Source: Acidobacteriota bacterium (GTDB lineage Bacteria; Acidobacteriota; Terriglobia; Terriglobales; Acidobacteriaceae). From it: 11,363 nt of DNA. Every line of letters begins with the position of its first letter. Positions within the stretch are counted from its first letter, which is position 1. This document shows positions 6,777-11,363 of the stretch, in pieces. Position numbers and translations under genes: made by a program. Location: assembly GCA_021781075.1 (NCBI GenBank), contig JAJXXN010000276.1, forward strand, positions 1 to 11,363. Direction: 5' to 3'. Below the pieces are notes generated by a model that saw only the letters and a program-made list of their open reading frames with translations, was not told the DNA's origin and did not search any database.

Positions 6777-7151
6777 CGCAGGGTTGCCGGCTGCATCAAA
6801 CGCCCGCAGTTTGGCCTTCAAACCGCAGTCAAGAATATTTCACCAGAAGGCCGGCCCTGTGTTGCAGGCCTGAACCATTGCGTACGAAACGGCATGCACG
6901 GGAGCAACGGCAGCGGGCAAAGTGTTGAGCGTTGTGGGGCCGACGGTGGGACCAAGGGTCGCGTACGGCTGACAAAATCAAAAGCATGCCTGTGAAGAGG
7001 ATCGATTATGGCATGAAGTGAATTCACAACGTGCTTTGTTGGCCGGACGGAAACTTTGTGCTGTGCTTTGCCATCCAACTGCTGGGAGCTGTCATCCTAT
7101 CTTTGTCGGGTAATGGAGATGGGATGCCGCCGACGGAAAACGGAAGCATTG
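6777..7151 (+). other. Intergenic region between the GH16 locus and the ABC operon
   Basis: 375 bp without a convincing gene. The reading frame of the ABC ATPase stays open back to a TTG at 7056, but the Cys-rich translation there does not resemble the family. I see only weak hairpins (for example GTTTG at 6809-6813 with CAAAC at 6819-6823, no T tract), so no clear terminator for the fusion gene. No good -35/-10 pair was found, although a promoter for the downstream operon is expected here. Confidence 0.5.
7018..7027. promoter_or_regulatory. Perfect palindrome GTGAATTCAC, possible operator
   Basis: A 10-bp perfect palindrome lies 125 bases upstream of the ABC ATPase start. It does not extend into the flanks. 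Its position suits a dimeric regulator binding near the operon promoter, but a 10-bp palindrome can occur by chance. Confidence 0.25.
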
Positions 7152-7838
7152 ATGCAGGCAGTTTTAGAAATCAAGGGCGTGACCAAGGAGTACAGCACCG
7201 AGGGCGGCAAGGTGCGTGCGCTGGACAATTTTTCATTGCGTGTGGGGCGGGGCACGTTTGTGGCGTTGGTGGGGCGCAGCGGGTGCGGCAAGTCCACCTT
7301 GTTGAACCTTGCCGGTGCCATGGATTTTCCGACATCGGGCGAGGTAAGGATTGAGGGGGCAAGCACCACGGGGCTGGGGGAACAGCAGCTGACCGCATTG
7401 CGCCGCAGCAAAATCGGCTTCATTTTTCAATCGTTCCAGTTGCTGCGCACGCTCAGCGTGGTTGAGAATGTGGAGTTGCCATTGTTGCTGAGCGGTGTTG
7501 GCGCTGCGCGAGCCCGTGCCTTGGAGCGGCTGGAGTCGGTTGGACTTGCGGAGCTTGCCGGGCGCATGCCATACCAGCTTTCCGGCGGACAAATGCAACG
7601 CGTGGCCATCGCCCGCGCGTTGGTCCACTCACCCGCGCTGCTGCTTGCCGATGAGCCGACGGGCAATCTGGACACGACAACCGGCAACGCGATTCTCGCC
7701 TTGTTGCACTCCCTTGTGCGAACGGAGCAGGCGACTCTTTTGATGGCCACCCACTCCGCCGAAGCTGCGGCGATTGCCGACTGCGTGATTCACCTGCGCG
7801 ATGGCCGCATGGATGGCACTGCGGCCGCAAAGGATTGA
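7152..7838 (+). CDS. ABC transporter ATP-binding protein, LolD/MacB/YbbA (AttE-like) type
   Basis: Cytoplasmic ATPase that would drive the FtsX-family permease encoded next. From the ATG at 7152 (GGAAG five bases upstream) it is 228 aa, the usual size for this group, and begins with the family-typical VLEIKGVTKEY. Earlier in-frame starts (7113, 7119, 7056) only add an unrelated Cys/Arg-rich leader. All motifs are present: Walker A G41-R-S-G-C-G-K-S-T49, Q-loop Q93 (FIFQSFQLL), signature LSGGQMQR at 143-150, Walker B LLLADEP with E168, D-loop G-N-L-D174, and switch His201. The Q-loop and signature context are those of ATPases partnered with FtsX/MacB-like permeases that act on lipoproteins, envelope complexes or peptides, rather than importers. 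The stop is four bases before the permease gene. Confidence 0.93.
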   Translation: MQAVLEIKGVTKEYSTEGGKVRALDNFSLRVGRGTFVALVGRSGCGKSTLLNLAGAMDFPTSGEVRIEGASTTGLGEQQLTALRRSKIGFIFQSFQLLRTLSVVENVELPLLLSGVGAARARALERLESVGLAELAGRMPYQLSGGQMQRVAIARALVHSPALLLADEPTGNLDTTTGNAILALLHSLVRTEQATLLMATHSAEAAAIADCVIHLRDGRMDGTAAAKD

Positions 7839-7842
7839 GCGG

Positions 7843-10392
7843 ATGCCGCAGCTAACCTTGTTCTATCGGCTGATTCTTCGCCCCATGCTTCGCGAGCCGG
7901 GGCGCACGCTGCTCATGGTGATTGCCATTGCCGTGGGCGCATCGGTCGTGCTGGCGATTGACCTGGCAAGCGAGGCCGCAGCCGGCAGTTTTCATTCATC
8001 AATGGAAAGCTTCTCGGGCGACAATGACCTTGAACTGACCGCCGTGGGTGGGGTGGATGAGCGTTGCGTGGGGTTGCTCGACACACAGCCTGAGCCCCGG
8101 CGCGTTACGCCAAGGATTGAGGAGTACGCGCGAATCGTTCAGGACGGCGAGACGGTGCCGCTCATCGGGCTTGACCTGGTGGCCGAGGCGGGCCGATACG
8201 CAAAAGAACCAGCGCAACTGCTGCCGAATGGTTGGAATCCATTTTCCCCGGCCGGCAAGCAGGATGGCGCGATGGCCATCTGGGTGACCGCGGATTTGGG
8301 ATTTAAAGCAGACGACCAAGTGGAACTGCAAATCAACGACACGCGCACCTTGTTCAGGGTGGCCGGTGTGTTGCCTGCAAGTGCGCCGTCGGGGACAAGC
8401 GCAATTCTGATGGATATTGCGGATGCACAGCAAGTGACCGGCCGACGCGGCACGGTTGACCGCATCCTGCTCAAGATTCCCCCGGGTGAGTCGATGGAGC
8501 AGTGGCAAAGCCGCCTGGGCAAGCTGCTGCCGGCCGGCGTCTCAATCCAACCCCAGGGGACAAAAACCGCTGCCAACCGCAAGATGCTTTCCGCGTTCCG
8601 TTGGAACCTGCGCATCCTGAGTTATGTTGCGTTGTTGGTGGGTGCGTTTTTGATTTACAACACAATTTCCGTATCCGTTGCGCGGCGGCGGCCAGAGATC
8701 GGCACATTGCGCGCATTGGGCGCAAGCCGCCTGCTGCTGTTGGGCGCATTTCTTGCGGAGGCATTTGCACTGGGGCTCGCAGGCACGCTTTGCGCCATCC
8801 CGCTCGGCCGCCTGCTCGCGACGTTTACGGTGCGGATGCTCTCACTGACGATCAACATGCTGTATGTGTCCAGCACGGCAGGAGGCTTGCACTTGTCTGC
8901 TTCCACGCTGCTGCTTGTGTTTGTCTCCGGCATTGGAGTTTCGCTGCTGGCGGCGTTTGCCCCGGCGCGTGAAGCTTCGCTTGTTGCGCCCACGGAGGCA
9001 ATGGCGCGTGGGGCGCGCGACCACGATGTGCAGCAAGCGCGCAGGCAGTTGGGCTGGTATTCACTGGCCTCCGGCGCAATCGCCTTGTTGTTGTCTTTTC
9101 TCCCGCCGCTTGCAGGCAAGCCGATTGGCGGCTACGCAGCCACGTTGTTTCTTGTTGCGGCGGCGGCGCTGCTGATGCCCCTGGTGGTACATGGAAGCAT
9201 GCGTGCCACCTCTGGTGTGTTGCAGCGCCTTTTCGGCATTGAGGCGCTGCTTGCGGCGCGCAGCCTCTCCGGGTCACTGCGCAGGACCGCGGTGTTGGTT
9301 GCCGCGCTGGCGACGGCCGTGGCCATGATGACCTCCGTGGCCATCATGGTGGGCAGTTTTCGGCAAACGGTGCTGCTGTGGATGGACAAGGAGCTTCCTG
9401 CGGATTTGTATCTGCGCGCCAGCGGCACCGCAGCCACGGACCGCCACCCGCAGATTGCACCCGCACTCGCCGCCAAGATTGCCAGCCTGCCGGGCGTGCT
9501 TGCGGTTACGCGCTTTTATGCTTTTGAAAGCGATTATCAGGGGCTTCCGGTCAGCATTGCCGCCATCGACACCAATGCGCCCGAGAGCGGCCGCGACGCA
9601 GGCTTTTTCTCGGGCCGCACTTCCGGCCAGGTGCTCAGGGAGTTGGAGGAGCCTGGCACAGTGACGATCAGCGAACCGTTCGCCTACAAACATTCTCTCC
9701 GCGCCGGCGACAGCATTTTGCTGCCGCTTGGCAGCACGGTAGCCAGGTTACGCATCATTGATGTTTTTTATGATTATGGCAACGAACACGGCTATCTGGT
9801 CATGAGCCGCAAGAACATGCTCCAGTACCTGCCCACATTACCCACGTCAAACCTGGCAGTTTACCTGCAGCCGGGAGCGAAGACGGAGGCAGTGAGGCAC
9901 GCGGTACAGCAGGCGATTGGCGGCCAGGAAGTGGTTGTGCTTACCAACGCCGAGTTGCGCAGGGAGGCGGTGCGCATTTTTGACCAGACGTTTACCATCA
10001 CCTATGCGCTGGAGGCGATTGCCGTGCTGGTCGCCATCATGGGCGTTGCCGGGGCGCTTGTTTCCATTGTCCTTGATCGTCGGCGGGAGTTTGGCCTGCT
10101 GCGCTTCCTCGGGGCTTCTTCGGCGCAAATCAAAAAAATGATCCTGTATGAATCGGCCTGCATCGGTTTGCTATCAAGCATTGCGGGACTTTGCCTTGGC
10201 TATTTGCTCTCGCTGCTTCTGATCTTTGTCATCAACCGTCAATCCTTTGGCTGGACGATCCGGTTCCATTGGCCGCTGCCCGTACTCAGCGCCGCCCTGG
10301 GCACGGTGCTTCTCGCCACGGTCTTGGCGGCGCTATATCCGGCGCGGATTGCCCAGGGGCTGAACCCGATTGATGTGATTCACGAGGAGTAG
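7843..10392 (+). CDS. FtsX/MacB-family ABC permease with ten predicted membrane helices (YbbP/AttFG-like)
   Basis: Inner-membrane partner of the preceding ATPase. The ATG at 7843 has AAAGGA eight bases upstream and leaves a four-base gap; the ATG at 7801 would overlap the ATPase gene by 38 bp without a comparable site. 849 aa. Predicted helices lie near residues 22-39, 262-283, 296-326, 356-378, 402-422, 428-451, 482-510, 722-746, 773-796 and 811-834. Two large periplasmic parts (about 40-260 and 511-720) separate them. Two FtsX domains are visible, each with the coupling-helix signature: RRRPEIGTLRALGAS in the first half and RRREFGLLRFLGASS in the second. The C-terminus (PARIAQGLNPIDVIHEE) is typical of the family. 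A single long chain with two FtsX halves resembles E. coli YbbP; in AttEFGH the permease function is divided between two proteins. Transported substrate unknown. Confidence 0.92.
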   Translation: MPQLTLFYRLILRPMLREPGRTLLMVIAIAVGASVVLAIDLASEAAAGSFHSSMESFSGDNDLELTAVGGVDERCVGLLDTQPEPRRVTPRIEEYARIVQDGETVPLIGLDLVAEAGRYAKEPAQLLPNGWNPFSPAGKQDGAMAIWVTADLGFKADDQVELQINDTRTLFRVAGVLPASAPSGTSAILMDIADAQQVTGRRGTVDRILLKIPPGESMEQWQSRLGKLLPAGVSIQPQGTKTAANRKMLSAFRWNLRILSYVALLVGAFLIYNTISVSVARRRPEIGTLRALGASRLLLLGAFLAEAFALGLAGTLCAIPLGRLLATFTVRMLSLTINMLYVSSTAGGLHLSASTLLLVFVSGIGVSLLAAFAPAREASLVAPTEAMARGARDHDVQQARRQLGWYSLASGAIALLLSFLPPLAGKPIGGYAATLFLVAAAALLMPLVVHGSMRATSGVLQRLFGIEALLAARSLSGSLRRTAVLVAALATAVAMMTSVAIMVGSFRQTVLLWMDKELPADLYLRASGTAATDRHPQIAPALAAKIASLPGVLAVTRFYAFESDYQGLPVSIAAIDTNAPESGRDAGFFSGRTSGQVLRELEEPGTVTISEPFAYKHSLRAGDSILLPLGSTVARLRIIDVFYDYGNEHGYLVMSRKNMLQYLPTLPTSNLAVYLQPGAKTEAVRHAVQQAIGGQEVVVLTNAELRREAVRIFDQTFTITYALEAIAVLVAIMGVAGALVSIVLDRRREFGLLRFLGASSAQIKKMILYESACIGLLSSIAGLCLGYLLSLLLIFVINRQSFGWTIRFHWPLPVLSAALGTVLLATVLAALYPARIAQGLNPIDVIHEE

Positions 10393-10398
10393 AAGACG

Positions 10399-11363
10399 AT
10401 GAAAACACGCCTGGATATTTTCCCGCTGCTGCTCGCCGTACTCCTTGCGGCCCACCCTGCAGGTGGACAAACGCAATATCGCCAGGCGCTGCCCGGCTAT
10501 CGTTATCAATTTCCGCGTGATCACTTTGCGCATCCGGAGTATGCCACCGAGTGGTGGTATTACACCGGCAATCTTCGCGATGCACATGGCAGGCGGTTTG
10601 GATTTGAGCTAACTTTTTTTCGCCAGGCGATTACAAGCGCGCCGGCTAAAAACGCGTGGTCCATCCAGGATGTTTACATGGCGCATCTCGCGTTGAGTGA
10701 CATTGCCACCGGGCACTTTTTGACTGAGGAGCGCTTGAACCGGGCCGGGCCGGGCATTGCCGGGATTGATGCCGGCAGCGCCCGCATCTGGAACGGCAAT
10801 TGGCAGGTCATCCTCAAGCCGGGGTCGCATCAATTGACCGGCGTGGGCGACAATTTTTCCATTCAGCTCAATCTAGCCCCCCTTACACCGCCTGTGATTC
10901 ATGGCCGCGACGGCATCAGCCAGAAGGCCGAGGGCGCCGGTCATGCCTCACATTACATTTCATTCCCACGACTGCGCACCAAGGGGAGAATCATGGTGGA
11001 TGGAAAAACATTTACCGTCGAGGGCGACTCCTGGATGGACCATGAGTTCTTTACGGATTCCATGGGCGCAAATGAAATTGGATGGGACTGGCTCAGCCTG
11101 CAACTGGACGACAACACGGAGCTGATGCTTTACCGATTGCGCCATCGAGACGGATCAGCCGACCCTTACTCCTCAGGCACGTTGATCAATGCCGCGGGCG
11201 TAGCGCGCCATCTAACACGCGAAGAGTTCAGCATGGACCCGGCCGGCACAACGTGGCAGAGCCCGGAAACGGATGCGCGTTATCCGCTGGGCTGGAGTGT
11301 GGAAGTTCCCTCGGCGGGGCTCTCGTTGCAGGTCACGACGCCGCTTGCTTCCCAGGAGCTGGT
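10399..11363 (+). CDS. Exported AttH/CrtC-like lipocalin-domain protein (3' end outside window)
   Basis: Third gene of the operon, six bases after the permease stop; ATG with AGGAG nine bases upstream, inside the permease's last codons. The frame is open to the window edge, giving 321 complete codons. The N-terminus has a basic MKTR, a hydrophobic core and a likely cleavage near AGG|QTQ (about residue 24), with no lipobox Cys, so a soluble periplasmic protein is expected. Two signatures place it in the AttH/CrtC group (COG5621, 'predicted secreted hydrolase'; CrtC-type double lipocalin fold): EWWYYTGNL near the start of the mature part and SWMDHEFF further on. CrtC is a carotenoid hydratase, but no carotenoid genes are nearby and the ABC context matches the AttH component of AttEFGH systems. 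It probably binds a hydrophobic ligand handled by the transporter; the ligand is unknown. Confidence 0.88.
   Translation, partial: MKTRLDIFPLLLAVLLAAHPAGGQTQYRQALPGYRYQFPRDHFAHPEYATEWWYYTGNLRDAHGRRFGFELTFFRQAITSAPAKNAWSIQDVYMAHLALSDIATGHFLTEERLNRAGPGIAGIDAGSARIWNGNWQVILKPGSHQLTGVGDNFSIQLNLAPLTPPVIHGRDGISQKAEGAGHASHYISFPRLRTKGRIMVDGKTFTVEGDSWMDHEFFTDSMGANEIGWDWLSLQLDDNTELMLYRLRHRDGSADPYSSGTLINAAGVARHLTREEFSMDPAGTTWQSPETDARYPLGWSVEVPSAGLSLQVTTPLASQEL

Noticed and set aside
5619..6821. 400-aa open frame on the minus strand
   Set aside because: It mirrors the GH16 domain of the fusion gene, is Arg/His-rich, has no recognisable domain, and the + strand frame has clear conserved motifs.
7056..7151. 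TTG or upstream ATG starts for the ABC ATPase
   Set aside because: The added residues are Cys-rich and unlike the family, while ATG 7152 has a ribosome-binding site and gives the standard 228-aa protein.
7801..7842. ATG at 7801 for the permease
   Set aside because: It would overlap the ATPase gene by 38 bp; ATG 7843 has AAAGGA at good spacing and gives the usual short N-terminus before the first helix.

Overview
The window looks like a piece of an Acidobacteriota chromosome, most likely class Terriglobia (the Acidobacterium/Granulicella/Terriglobus type). This rests on three things: the style of the large outer-membrane TonB-dependent receptor at the left edge, the recurrent acidobacterial N-terminal domain with an 'IDPIVRV' core in the 589-aa protein, and the Ig-like tail typical of that phylum. 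Lineage is inferred from recognition, not from a search. All genes lie on the + strand. I saw no tRNA, rRNA, CRISPR array or insertion sequence.

Region 1 (1-6776) is a carbohydrate locus resembling a beta-glucan utilisation cluster. It starts with the C-terminal 850 residues of an Oar-like TonB-dependent receptor that ends in a strong hairpin terminator. Three genes with glycoside hydrolase family 16 (GH16) domains follow. The first is a predicted lipoprotein with a chitobiase-C-terminal-like module. The second is a plain secreted GH16. The third joins a putative cytoplasmic regulatory domain, one membrane helix, a periplasmic GH16 domain and an Ig-like tail. The first two keep the catalytic E-x-D-x-x-E motif. 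In the third the first Glu, the nucleophile, is Ser343, and a second conserved block (N-x-E-L-E) is also lost. The most interesting reading is that the third protein is a glucanase-derived, membrane-spanning sensor of beta-glucan or its fragments that controls the neighbouring genes, a one-component (ToxR/CadC-like) layout with a pseudoenzyme as sensor. This is a hypothesis; the sequence shows the architecture and the missing residues.

Region 2 (6777-7151) is a 375-bp non-coding gap with a perfect 10-bp palindrome and no convincing terminator or promoter.

Region 3 (7152-11363) is a tight operon: an ABC ATPase of the LolD/MacB/YbbA type, a 10-helix FtsX-family permease, and an exported AttH/CrtC-like lipocalin protein cut by the window edge. 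Gaps are 4 and 6 bp. The set matches the AttEFGH type of ABC system, with the two permeases apparently in one polypeptide. Nothing in the sequence ties it to the glucanase locus apart from proximity.
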